This document shows, piece by piece, positions 1 through 7,392 of a DNA stretch of 64,000 nt (position 1 is the first letter of the stretch; every line of letters starts with the position of its first letter). The stretch comes from Myxococcus stipitatus (GTDB lineage: Bacteria > Myxococcota > Myxococcia > Myxococcales > Myxococcaceae). The notes below the pieces were generated by a model. That model was not told where the DNA came from. It did no database searches and saw only the letters and a program-made list of their open reading frames with translations. The stretch spans positions 8,866,001 through 8,930,000 of the forward strand of contig NZ_CP102770.1 in the NCBI RefSeq assembly GCF_038561935.1, given 5' to 3'. A program made the translations under genes and the position numbers.

Positions 1-258
1 GACGCCAACACCGCGCTGACGAACGCGGAAATCGGTCTGGTGGCGGAGCGCCTCCAGGCCTCCGTCGCCGCGCTGCGCCTGCTGCGCTCGGTGGGCGCGT
101 TCGAGGCGCGTCCGCTGGGTTCGGACCTGAAGGAAGAGGACGTGGCGGCACCGGTGGCGCAGCCGCTCCCCGGCGCCACGGAGCAGCACCCGCTGCAGCC
201 CGCGACGCAGGAGCAGCCGGCCCCATCGGAGCAGCCGCAGCCCGCGCCCCAGCAGTAG
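1..258 (+). CDS. C-terminal end of a helical, possibly TolC-type outer-membrane efflux protein (partial)
   Basis: The frame is open from the first base, so the gene begins before the window; the GTG at 40 is probably internal. The visible 85 residues start with an amphipathic helix (about residues 1-38, ending LLRSVGAFEA) that resembles the last coiled-coil helix of TolC-family efflux proteins. A low-complexity tail rich in Pro, Gln and Glu follows to the stop. Such tails are common in myxobacterial envelope proteins. The family call rests only on this short helix and is tentative. A strong hairpin lies 14 bases after the stop. Confidence 0.45.
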   Translation, partial: DANTALTNAEIGLVAERLQASVAALRLLRSVGAFEARPLGSDLKEEDVAAPVAQPLPGATEQHPLQPATQEQPAPSEQPQPAPQQ

Positions 259-271
259 TGAGGTGACACCT

Positions 272-300
272 GCCCGGCGCTCCCACTTCGAGCGCCGGGC
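272..300 (+). terminator. Terminator-like hairpin after the first gene
   Basis: An 11-bp perfect inverted repeat (GCCCGGCGCTC / GAGCGCCGGGC) with a 7-base loop begins 14 bases after the stop at 258. No U-tract follows, which is usual in very GC-rich genomes. It probably ends transcription of the partial upstream gene. The rest of 259-405 holds only the leader and ribosome site of the next gene. Confidence 0.6.
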
Positions 301-405
301 CAGGCGCCTCCCAGGCTGGTGGCCCCTGGCGCTTGTGAGGGCCCTTCACCGGTCCCACCCTCGGAAGGAAGGCAGCAGTACCCCCTTTTTTCCGAGGAGG
401 TCACC

Positions 406-618
406 ATGGCGGCAGGACAGTGGGGCAACTGCAAGGGTTGCCGCTACTTCAGCAGCAACAATCCCAACCCCAGCGACAACGAGACGCAGCGCTGCATGCA
501 GGCGGACTTGAAGGCGTTCGACCTGAAGGTCTCTGGCGCGAGCGGTTGCAATGCGTTCGAGGCCCGCGCGGGCACCGGACAAAAGCCCTACCAGGAGCCC
601 GCTCAGCCGGCGCACTGA
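406..618 (+). CDS. 70-residue four-cysteine protein, possibly metal or Fe-S binding
   Basis: A small soluble protein with no signal peptide or membrane segment. The ATG at 406 follows a strong GAGGAGG ribosome site (394-400), which decides the start over upstream in-frame codons. Cysteines are at 9, 12, 30 and 48: a CKGCRYF motif, then RCMQADL, then SGCNAFEAR. The order C-x2-C-x17-C-x17-C with an aromatic after the second Cys recalls high-potential iron-sulfur proteins, but those are normally exported and the spacing is looser here. A zinc ribbon is equally possible. Function unknown. It is flanked by hairpins on both sides and so is probably monocistronic. Confidence 0.8.
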   Translation: MAAGQWGNCKGCRYFSSNNPNPSDNETQRCMQADLKAFDLKVSGASGCNAFEARAGTGQKPYQEPAQPAH

Positions 619-645
619 CGCCGACCACGCGGACACCCGTCGGGA

Positions 646-672
646 CTTCGTGGAGCAGCGGGCTCCACGAAG
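646..672. terminator. Bidirectional hairpin between convergent genes
   Basis: A perfect 11-bp stem (CTTCGTGGAGC / GCTCCACGAAG) with a 5-base loop lies between the rightward four-Cys gene (stop 618) and the leftward methyltransferase gene (stop 688). Its symmetry and position suit a terminator used from both directions. There is no clear T-run on either side. Confidence 0.65.
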
Positions 673-687
673 CAAGACGGCCTTCCC

Positions 688-1326
688 TCAAGAAGCCACG
701 ACGTCACGCGCCCCCAGGCGGCCCACGCCGGGGATGAAGCGGCCCACCCGGCCCGCGTAGTCGCAATACGCCTCCCCATGCAGCGCGAGCAGGTGCTCCT
801 CCTCCAGCCGGACCTGGAGCGAGACGAGCAGCACGTAGTCGGCCCACGCCATCCACGTCCACGCGCCAGGCGTCACGACGGCGATGCCCGTCACCACCCA
901 CAACATGCCCGCGAAGATGGGATTGCGGACGACGGAGAACAGCCCGTCCGTCACCAGCGCGGTGTGCTCCCGGTCGATGCCGATGCGCCACGACGCGCCC
1001 ATCTGCACCTGCGCCACCAGCACCACGCCGAGCCCCGCCGCCACCGCGCCCCACCCCATCCACCGCACCGGCTCCGGCACCGGCCACACGCCCAACGCGG
1101 CCGAGCCCAGCGCCGCGTACAGCACGCTCCACACCGTCACGCCCAGGATGAACACGCCCATGCACACGCCGATGACGCGCTGGAACGCGTTGGCACGGCG
1201 GTGGAAGACGAAGGCCTCCCGGCCCGTGCGCCGGCGCAGCCGCACCGTGGGCAGCACCAGGGCGAAGAGGAGGAAGACGACGGCGCTGACGGGCAGCGCG
1301 ATGCGGTGGAAGGTTTCGGCGTCCAT
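688..1326 (-). CDS. ICMT/PEMT-like integral membrane methyltransferase
   Basis: A 212-residue membrane protein of the isoprenylcysteine carboxyl methyltransferase/phospholipid methyltransferase superfamily. Hydrophobic segments lie at about 8-28, 51-74, 90-110 and 136-172. The C-terminal half carries the SAM-binding signature of the family: RNP at 134-136, EEEHL at 175-179, a Tyr pair at 187/190 and RFIP at 196-199. Bacterial members methylate lipids or small molecules, and the substrate cannot be told from sequence. It is last in a leftward series after the ECF sigma gene (94-bp gap), so it could be in that operon or have its own promoter. Confidence 0.85.
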   Translation of the reverse strand: MDAETFHRIALPVSAVVFLLFALVLPTVRLRRRTGREAFVFHRRANAFQRVIGVCMGVFILGVTVWSVLYAALGSAALGVWPVPEPVRWMGWGAVAAGLGVVLVAQVQMGASWRIGIDREHTALVTDGLFSVVRNPIFAGMLWVVTGIAVVTPGAWTWMAWADYVLLVSLQVRLEEEHLLALHGEAYCDYAGRVGRFIPGVGRLGARDVVAS

Positions 1327-1419
1327 GCGAGAGCCTCGGCGGCGGGAGCGGCCTCGAGCCGCTCGGTCGGCAGGTGGACGCCTGGGCGCGGAGCGGCATT
1401 ACACCCGCGCCCTCGCGGC

Positions 1420-1992
1420 TCAGCTCTCCGGGGTGACTCGCGGACGACCCGGCTCACCGCAGGCGCAGTCGACACAGCCGTGGGTGCAGCAGGAGCCACA
1501 CAGCTCGATGAGGCGCTTGCCCAAAGCCTGCCGCGCCCGGTGCAGCCGGACGGCGGCGTTGTTGGCGGTGAGCCCCTCCTCGCGGGCGAAGACGGAGACG
1601 GGGGTCCCCTCCAGGTCCACGCGGCGGATGGCCTCCGAGTACTCGGGCTTGAGCGTGTCCGTCAGCTCCGCCACGCACGCGCACACCGACGTCTCCAGCG
1701 CGTCCGTGTCCTCGGTCGTCCTGGGCGCCTCGGCGTCCTCCGCGGCCAGGAGGCGCGACTCGCGCTGGGCCTTGCGGTGCCGGTCCACGAGGATGTTGCG
1801 CAGGAGCCGGTAGAACCACGCCACCGCGCTCTCCTCGTCCCGCAGGCCCTCGCTCTTCTCCAGGCCCTTCACCAGGGCGAGCTGGAGGACCTCCTCGGCT
1901 TCCTCGGGGCTGCCCACGCGCGGGGCCAGGAACGCGAGGAAGCGTCTGCGCTCGGCCACCAGAATCTCGACGACGCGGGCATCCAGGCTCAT
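1420..1992 (-). CDS. ECF sigma factor with C-terminal cysteine-rich domain (CorE-like)
   Basis: A 190-residue sigma-70 family factor of the extracytoplasmic type: region 2 at about 14-80 (WFYRLLRNILVDRHRK core) and region 4 at about 107-160. A Cys-rich tail follows (Cys165, 168, 169, 173, 176, 178 with His171), plus a Cys104-x-Cys106 pair in the linker. This resembles the ECF44/CorE family of Myxococcus xanthus, in which the cysteines bind metal and gate activity directly instead of an anti-sigma factor. No anti-sigma gene is adjacent, in agreement. The start lies 6 bp after the Rieske oxygenase stop, so the two are probably co-transcribed. The metal is inferred, not shown. Confidence 0.9.
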   Translation of the reverse strand: MSLDARVVEILVAERRRFLAFLAPRVGSPEEAEEVLQLALVKGLEKSEGLRDEESAVAWFYRLLRNILVDRHRKAQRESRLLAAEDAEAPRTTEDTDALETSVCACVAELTDTLKPEYSEAIRRVDLEGTPVSVFAREEGLTANNAAVRLHRARQALGKRLIELCGSCCTHGCVDCACGEPGRPRVTPES

Positions 1993-1998
1993 GGCCCG

Positions 1999-3081
1999 TC
2001 AGCCTACCGCTTCGCGCACCAGCTCCACCGGCGAGTCCTCGTCCTTCGCGGCCGGGCGTTGACCGAAGTAGATGCGCTCCAAAAGCCTTCGTTGATGCAC
2101 GAGCGGCTTGTCGTACCGGTCCAGCCGCATGCCCTTGTGGCTGTAGGGCGTGCCCGCGACGACGGGGATGAAGCGGGCATCGTCGCGCACCTCCCACGCG
2201 GTGAGCATGCGGGCCGCCTTCGCCGCCATCGGCAGCAGGGGCCGCATCAGCGGCTGCACGCAGCGCAGGAAGGAGAACACGACCAGGCGCGTGCGCGTGG
2301 GTGTCTCCGGCACGAAGAAGATGTTGGCGCGAGTGACGAACGGGCGCGTCTCCCCCTTCGGCGACACCCAGCTCACCGTGTACTGCGCATGCACGGGGTC
2401 GAAGCGGAACGTCCACTCGTTGCGGAACGCATCGCCGTTGTAGACGCCCAGCAGCATCATCAAGGCCGCGGGCCGCTGCGGCGCCTGGTAGACGACCTCC
2501 GTGCGGTCGTCGAGGTTGCGCGCCTCGAAGTCCACCTGGTGCGCATGCGGGTCATCCCAGCCCAGCCGCGTGTGGACGTAAGGCGTGTGCTCGTCCTCGC
2601 TGAAGTTGTCGATGGCCACGTGCAGCGGCGCCTCGAACAGCGTCGAGAAGCTGCCGCCAAAGACATACCCATCATTCAAGGGCAGCTCCGGCAGCGCGGA
2701 CAGCGGCGTCTCCCGGTGCGCGAGCCACAGGTAATCCCGGTGCTCGACCACCTGGAAGCTGCGCACGTCGCAGTGACGCAGGTCCGGTTGGCTGGGATTG
2801 AAGCCGCGCCCCTCCGAGTCGAAGCGCCAGCCGTGATACGGGCACTGGAGCCGACCATCCGCGCCGACGCGCCCCTTCGACAGCGGCGCGAAGCGGTGAG
2901 GGCACTGGTCCGCCAGCGCCGCGGGACGCCCCTGCGCGTCCCGGAACAGCACGTACCCCCTGCCCGCCACCTCGACCTTCACCGGTTTGCGCCCCAGCGA
3001 CTGCGCCGGGAGCACGGGATGAAAATGACCGAGGACGTCAGGGAGTTTCTCCATACTTTCCAAGTATAGCGAGCGACTCAC
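1999..3081 (-). CDS. Rieske non-heme iron oxygenase, alpha-subunit-like
   Basis: Up to 360 residues. An N-terminal Rieske [2Fe-2S] domain has Cys60-x-His62 and Cys80-x2-His83. A C-terminal catalytic domain has a mononuclear iron motif at about 158-170 (DNFSEDEHTPYVH; His165 and His170). Such enzymes take electrons from a ferredoxin or reductase to oxygenate or demethylate aromatics, sterols or amines; the substrate is unknown and no reductase gene is nearby. The GTG start at 3081 overlaps the upstream HAD stop by GTGA. An alternative ATG at 3054 (352 codons) sits on an inverted repeat. ECF sigma and ICMT genes follow. Confidence 0.9.
   Translation of the reverse strand: MSRSLYLESMEKLPDVLGHFHPVLPAQSLGRKPVKVEVAGRGYVLFRDAQGRPAALADQCPHRFAPLSKGRVGADGRLQCPYHGWRFDSEGRGFNPSQPDLRHCDVRSFQVVEHRDYLWLAHRETPLSALPELPLNDGYVFGGSFSTLFEAPLHVAIDNFSEDEHTPYVHTRLGWDDPHAHQVDFEARNLDDRTEVVYQAPQRPAALMMLLGVYNGDAFRNEWTFRFDPVHAQYTVSWVSPKGETRPFVTRANIFFVPETPTRTRLVVFSFLRCVQPLMRPLLPMAAKAARMLTAWEVRDDARFIPVVAGTPYSHKGMRLDRYDKPLVHQRRLLERIYFGQRPAAKDEDSPVELVREAVG
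3053..3067. promoter_or_regulatory. Inverted repeat ATACTT-tcc-AAGTAT at the Rieske oxygenase start
   Basis: A perfect 6-bp inverted repeat with a 3-base spacer lies in a locally AT-rich patch. It overlaps the alternative ATG start (3054) of the Rieske gene and lies just past the end of the HAD gene. It looks like a binding site for a dimeric repressor, and no candidate regulator gene is adjacent. Confidence 0.4.
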
Positions 3082-3725
3082 GACAAGGGAGGAAGGTGCT
3101 CCAGCAATCTCCGCAAGTCGGGCTGGAGCTCATCGGGGGATTCGTCCGCCAGCGCCTCCACGGGGTGCGTGCCCCAGGTGACACCGTAGGTGCGGAGGCC
3201 CGCGGCTCGGCCTGCCTTCAAGTCCAGCGTGGTGTCCCCCACCATCCACAGGCCCTGGGTGCCCAGCGCGGCGAGCGCGTGGTGGAGCACATCCGGCGCG
3301 GGCTTGTGCGGGAAGTCATCCGTGCCCTGGACGTGATGCAGCACGTCGTTGAGTCCCATCGCGTCCACGAAGCGGCGGGCGAACGCGCTCTTCTTCGTCG
3401 TGGCCACCGCCAGCAGGTAGCCGCGCTCCCGCAGCGTCCCCAGCGCTTCCTTCACGCCGGGATAGGGGCGTGAGCGATTGATGAAGTTGCGGGCGTAGTG
3501 CTCGCGGTAGGTGGCGCACAGTGCGGGCACGCCGTGCTCGGGCGCGAAGCGCGCGTACATCACATCCAGCGGATAGCCGATGAGCTCCCGCACCTGCGCG
3601 TAGGTGGGGGACGTGAAGCCGTGCACCGGGAAGGCGTACAGGAAGCTGTCGATGATGTCCGGCAGCGAGTCCACCAGCGTGCCGTCGAGGTCGAAGAGGA
3701 TTCCACGGGAGTCAGTGCGGCGCAT
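3078..3725 (-). CDS. HAD-superfamily phosphatase (phosphoglycolate-phosphatase-like)
   Basis: About 215 residues from the ATG at 3725; the frame is open to 3803 but the extra 26 residues precede the normal HAD start. Motif I is DLDGTLVDS, motif II is ATTKK, the motif III lysine is in HKPAPD, and motif IV is GDTTLD. A helical cap lies between motifs I and II, as in the Gph/PGMB subgroup. It should dephosphorylate a small phosphorylated metabolite; specificity cannot be assigned. The stop overlaps the GTG of the Rieske gene, implying translational coupling. It starts divergently from the LLM monooxygenase gene at 3836. Confidence 0.88.
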   Translation of the reverse strand: MRRTDSRGILFDLDGTLVDSLPDIIDSFLYAFPVHGFTSPTYAQVRELIGYPLDVMYARFAPEHGVPALCATYREHYARNFINRSRPYPGVKEALGTLRERGYLLAVATTKKSAFARRFVDAMGLNDVLHHVQGTDDFPHKPAPDVLHHALAALGTQGLWMVGDTTLDLKAGRAAGLRTYGVTWGTHPVEALADESPDELQPDLRRLLEHLPPLS

Positions 3726-3835
3726 GCGCTCTGCATACGCCGCCCGCGCGAGCCGGGCACCTGTTCTCACATCCCAAGATTCACCCTGGGTGATACACTC
3801 CATGAAACACCAGGTCGACAGGGGGAGGACCGGAC

Positions 3836-5029
3836 GTGCGGCTCGATATCTTCTCAGAGATGCAACACCCGAAAGAGCGGTGGACCCAGCCAGACCCCGT
3901 GCATCACCTCATCCGTGAGACGTTGGAGCAGGCCCGGCTGGCGGATGAGATGGGCTACGGCGTCTGGTGGCAGGTGGAGCACCACGCGGCGGGGGAGTTC
4001 AGCCACAGCTCCGCGCCGGAGGTCATGCTCACCGCCATCGCGACGGGCGCCAAGCGGATGCACGTGGGCCACGCGGCGGCGCTCGCCCCCTCGCGCTTCA
4101 ACCATCCCATCCGTCTCGCGGAGCGCTCCGCGTTCATCGACCACCTCAGCAACGGCCGGTTCCAGCTGGGCATGGCGCGCAGCACCATCCCGGAGTGGCG
4201 CGTCTTCAACATCGAGCCGGACTCCACCCGCGCGCAGATGCAGCAGGCCTTCGAGACCATTCCGAAGATGTGGACGCAGGAGAAGTTCTCCTGGGATGCG
4301 CCGGACTTCCGCGTCAAGGACGTCAACATCGTCCCCAAGCCCTACCGCAAGCCGCATCCGCCGCTGTGGCAGGCGTGCTCCAGCCCCGCGTCCTTCGAGC
4401 AGGCCGGGCGCAACGGCGTGGGCGCGCTGGGCGTGACGCTGTGGGCGTCTCGCGAGCAGGTGGCGGAGATGATCCACATCTACCGCGAGGCCATCCAGAA
4501 GCGCTGCGAGCCGGTGGGCGCGTTCGTCAACGACCAGGTGGCCTTCTTCACCTTCGTCCACTGCGCGCGCACGGAGCGCGAGGCCATGGAGAACGGCGCG
4601 GCGAAGGCCGCGGCCTGGTACACGAACGGCTCCTTCACCTTCTTCGAGGCCAAGGAGCACTTCATCCAGTCGGCCGCGGAGCTGGAGGCACTCGCCAAGG
4701 ACCCCGCGGGCGGCGGACTCACGGGCCAGTACCTGCGCGGCAAGGACCCCAACGCGCCTCAGTCCCGCGCGCAGCGCCTGCTGGGCCGGGTCATGTCCGG
4801 CGAGGCCGTCCCCGACGAGCAGGTCTGGGAGGTGCTGAGCGAGCAGGACTCGCTCATCGTCGGCACACAGGACCAGGTGCGGCAGGGCCTCAAGCGCTAC
4901 GAGTCGCTGGGCATCGACGCGCTGATGTCCTTCCACCAGGTGGGCGCGCTCTCGCACGAGTCCGTGCTCCAGAGCATCCGCCTCACCGGGGAGCTCATTC
5001 CCGAGTTCAAGTCGCCTGCCCCTCCCTGA
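3836..5029 (+). CDS. LLM-class (luciferase-like) flavin-dependent monooxygenase
   Basis: 397 residues with the luciferase-like monooxygenase fold. The start MRLDIFSEMQ, the WWQVEHHAAGEFSHSSAPEV segment and the HLSNGRFQLGMARS segment are family hallmarks. These enzymes use FMNH2 from a separate reductase to oxidise a substrate with O2. GTG at 3836 is preceded by GGGGAGGA at 3821-3828, which fixes the start. It diverges from the HAD/Rieske group with about 110 bp between starts. Two oxygenase families side by side suggest small-molecule oxidation, but no pathway is evident. Confidence 0.92.
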   Translation: MRLDIFSEMQHPKERWTQPDPVHHLIRETLEQARLADEMGYGVWWQVEHHAAGEFSHSSAPEVMLTAIATGAKRMHVGHAAALAPSRFNHPIRLAERSAFIDHLSNGRFQLGMARSTIPEWRVFNIEPDSTRAQMQQAFETIPKMWTQEKFSWDAPDFRVKDVNIVPKPYRKPHPPLWQACSSPASFEQAGRNGVGALGVTLWASREQVAEMIHIYREAIQKRCEPVGAFVNDQVAFFTFVHCARTEREAMENGAAKAAAWYTNGSFTFFEAKEHFIQSAAELEALAKDPAGGGLTGQYLRGKDPNAPQSRAQRLLGRVMSGEAVPDEQVWEVLSEQDSLIVGTQDQVRQGLKRYESLGIDALMSFHQVGALSHESVLQSIRLTGELIPEFKSPAPP

Positions 5030-5125
5030 AAGGCTCCTCCCCTCCCTGGCGGCCGGGCCGCATGACGCCCACTGAGTGCATACCTTGTCGCCAGTTCGCG
5101 GCGGGCGGCCGCAACGGGGCGGAGG

Positions 5126-6565
5126 ATGCCGGGGGCGCAGGCGCGCGCGACGTCGGGTGCGGGACAGAGGCGGAGTCCTCCCTGGGGAGCCTGTGTGCTC
5201 CGATGGGGCAGGCCGCTGCTGATGCTGTTGTTCGCCCTGGCCACCTCACCGGCCCGGGCGGAGGAGCAGGACTACCCGGCGGACGCGCCCGTCGAGGCGC
5301 GTGACTCACCCCCGCGCCGTCCGTGGCTCGCGCTGGCGGAGGTCACCGCCATCAACCTGGTGGTGTGGACCTACGACGTCAGCATCGGCAACAAGGAGTG
5401 GGCGCGCATCAGCGTGGACTCCTGGAAGAAGAACCTGGAGACGGGCTTCGTCTGGGACGGCGACGCCTTCTCCACCAACCAGTTCGCGCACCCCTACCAC
5501 GGCAGCCTCTACTACACGGCCGCGCGCGACAACGGCATCCCCTACCCCGGCGCCTTCGCCTTCTCGCTGCTGGGCAGCGCCCAGTGGGAGCTCTTCGCGG
5601 AGACCGAGCCGCCCTCCTTCAACGACCTCATCAACACCTCGCTGGGCGGCACCGCCATGGGCGAGGCGCTCTACCGGCTGTCCTCCGTCGTGCTCGACAC
5701 GGAGACGTCCGGGAGGGAGCGCGCCGTGCGCGAGGTGGCCGCGGGCGTGCTCAGCCCCATGCGCGGCATCAACCGGCTCTTGCGCGGCGACACGTTCCGC
5801 ATCGAGCCCACCCCCGACGACTGGAAGCGCCACGACGTCATGACCTGGGCCACCGCCGGCTACCTGACGCTGGGCGATGGCGAGCTGCTCAAGGGCGGCA
5901 AGGACCAGTTCTTCGCCCAGGTCTCCCTGCGCTACGGCGACGCGTTCCGGGACCCCATCCGCCGCCCGTTCGACGCCTTCGAGGGACACATCCAGTTCAC
6001 CACCCGCGAGAGCAGCCTCGTCAGCCACGCGCGGCTGTCGGGCCTGCTCGCGGTGAGCACGCTGGTGAGCACGCCGAAGGACGAGCTGCGCGTGGGCCTC
6101 TTCCAGCGGCTCAACTATGTGGACACCCTGGCGTATGAGGTCGGCGGGCAGTCCTTCGACGTGGGGATGATGTACCTGCGCCAGTTCTCGCCCACGGCCC
6201 GCTTGAAGACCTACTTCGCGCTGGAGGCGGGCATCCTCTCCGGCGTCTCGTCGGAGCACAGCGGCGAGGGCAATCGCGACTACGACTACGGCTCCGGCGT
6301 GGGCGCCGAGGTGCGCGTCACGTATGCGTTCGACGGCTGGGATGTCCTCACGCTCGAGGGCGGCACGAACCACATCGCGGTGCTGGACGGCTCGGGCGGC
6401 TCCCACAAGGTCCACACCGGACAGCTCATGATGGATGTGCCCGTGCGCGGCCGCGTCGGACTGGGCACGGAGATCAACTACTTCCAGCGCAACAGCCGCT
6501 TCGTGGGCTACCCCAGCGTGCGCAAGAGCACCTACGAGCTGCGCTTCTTCATCTCCCTGCACTGA
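5126..6565 (+). CDS. Exported DUF3943 family outer-membrane protein
   Basis: About 479 residues. The N-terminus has a hydrophobic stretch (LLMLLFALATSPARA) that reads as a signal peptide; the true start may be downstream of 5126, close to it. The DUF3943 hallmark follows: DGDAFSTNQFAHPYHGSLYY, then AARDNG. The C-terminal half consists of alternating polar/hydrophobic strands ending in ELRFFISLH with a terminal aromatic pattern, suggesting an outer-membrane beta-barrel. Function of the family is unknown. It is convergent with the next lipoprotein gene across a hairpin. Confidence 0.85.
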   Translation: MPGAQARATSGAGQRRSPPWGACVLRWGRPLLMLLFALATSPARAEEQDYPADAPVEARDSPPRRPWLALAEVTAINLVVWTYDVSIGNKEWARISVDSWKKNLETGFVWDGDAFSTNQFAHPYHGSLYYTAARDNGIPYPGAFAFSLLGSAQWELFAETEPPSFNDLINTSLGGTAMGEALYRLSSVVLDTETSGRERAVREVAAGVLSPMRGINRLLRGDTFRIEPTPDDWKRHDVMTWATAGYLTLGDGELLKGGKDQFFAQVSLRYGDAFRDPIRRPFDAFEGHIQFTTRESSLVSHARLSGLLAVSTLVSTPKDELRVGLFQRLNYVDTLAYEVGGQSFDVGMMYLRQFSPTARLKTYFALEAGILSGVSSEHSGEGNRDYDYGSGVGAEVRVTYAFDGWDVLTLEGGTNHIAVLDGSGGSHKVHTGQLMMDVPVRGRVGLGTEINYFQRNSRFVGYPSVRKSTYELRFFISLH

Positions 6566-6567
6566 CA

Positions 6568-6604
6568 CTCCCTTGCGCCGGCGCGAGCGGCCAGCGCAAG
6601 GGAG
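6568..6604. terminator. Bidirectional terminator-like hairpin
   Basis: An 11-bp perfect stem (CTCCCTTGCGC / GCGCAAGGGAG) encloses a 15-base GC-rich loop. It fills the gap between the stop of the DUF3943 gene (6565) and the stop of the leftward lipoprotein gene (6619). No long T-run is present. Confidence 0.65.
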
Positions 6605-6618
6605 CATCCCCGCGAGAC

Positions 6619-7365
6619 TCAGGGCGTCTCGTCGGAGGGCACATCGCCCGTGAGCACGCAGATGAGCGCGTCCGGGTCACACTTCACGGGGAACAGCGGG
6701 TTGATGCCGGAGCCACGCAGCCGGCCCACGGAGAAGTCCGGGTACGGGTCGCACTTCGTCTCGTCCGGCTTGCCCTTGGTCGCGCAGCTCACCACCGGCC
6801 AGATGCCCTTGGCATGGTACGTCGCCGTGCAGCCGTTCTCCGTGTAGCTCAGGTCCGCCTTGAACTGCGTGCCCGGAATCCCCGGCGTGTTGTAGATGCG
6901 CAGGTTGGACCAGACATAGCGGAAGCTCTGCGCCGGCAGCGTCGCGGTGGCCGGCACGTCCAGGCGCGTCTCCGACAGCTGCGGCACGTCGCAGAAGTTG
7001 TCCGCGCCGGGGCCCTCGCTCGCGAACGCGCCCACCGAGTAGGGCTTGTTCGAGGGGTCCGGGTCCGGCCGGTCCTTGAAGTCCACCGCCATCAGGGTGC
7101 CCAGCCGCGTGCTGCGCACACCGACGGTGTCCGGGGCCTTGGGGTCCTCGCTGAAGTACTTCTGCAACCCCACCGCCTCCGGCTTGAGCCGGGCACACTG
7201 GAGGTCGGGATTCTGTCCCGCCGCGAGCGTGTACACGGTGGCGAACGAGCCGATGGAGCCGTCGCTCACCGCGCGAGCCACCACACACTGGGGCTCGGGC
7301 TCCTCCACGCCACAGCCCGACAGCACCACCAGCGCGGCGCTCCATCCCATCCAACGCATCTTCAT
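6619..7365 (-). CDS. Hypothetical lipoprotein encoded behind a TonB-dependent receptor
   Basis: About 248 residues from the ATG at 7365 (an in-frame codon at 7383 is less likely). The signal peptide ends in a lipobox, VVLSGC, so the mature protein should be lipidated. The rest is soluble with several cysteines (in CVVARA, NFCDVP, NGCTATYH, VSCATKGKP, KCDPYP, VKCDPDALIC), suggesting disulfides in the periplasm or on the surface. No known domain recognised. It begins only 27 bp after the receptor stop on the same strand, so it is probably co-transcribed and may be a substrate-binding partner. Confidence 0.8.
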   Translation of the reverse strand: MKMRWMGWSAALVVLSGCGVEEPEPQCVVARAVSDGSIGSFATVYTLAAGQNPDLQCARLKPEAVGLQKYFSEDPKAPDTVGVRSTRLGTLMAVDFKDRPDPDPSNKPYSVGAFASEGPGADNFCDVPQLSETRLDVPATATLPAQSFRYVWSNLRIYNTPGIPGTQFKADLSYTENGCTATYHAKGIWPVVSCATKGKPDETKCDPYPDFSVGRLRGSGINPLFPVKCDPDALICVLTGDVPSDETP

Positions 7366-7392
7366 GGGTGATTGTCCTCTCATGGTGGGAGC

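Noticed and set aside
778..3069. Very long open frame on the plus strand opposite the Rieske and ECF genes
   Set aside because: Its translation is Arg/His/Gln/Ala-rich low-complexity, typical of the reverse frame of high-GC genes, and the minus-strand genes have clear motifs.
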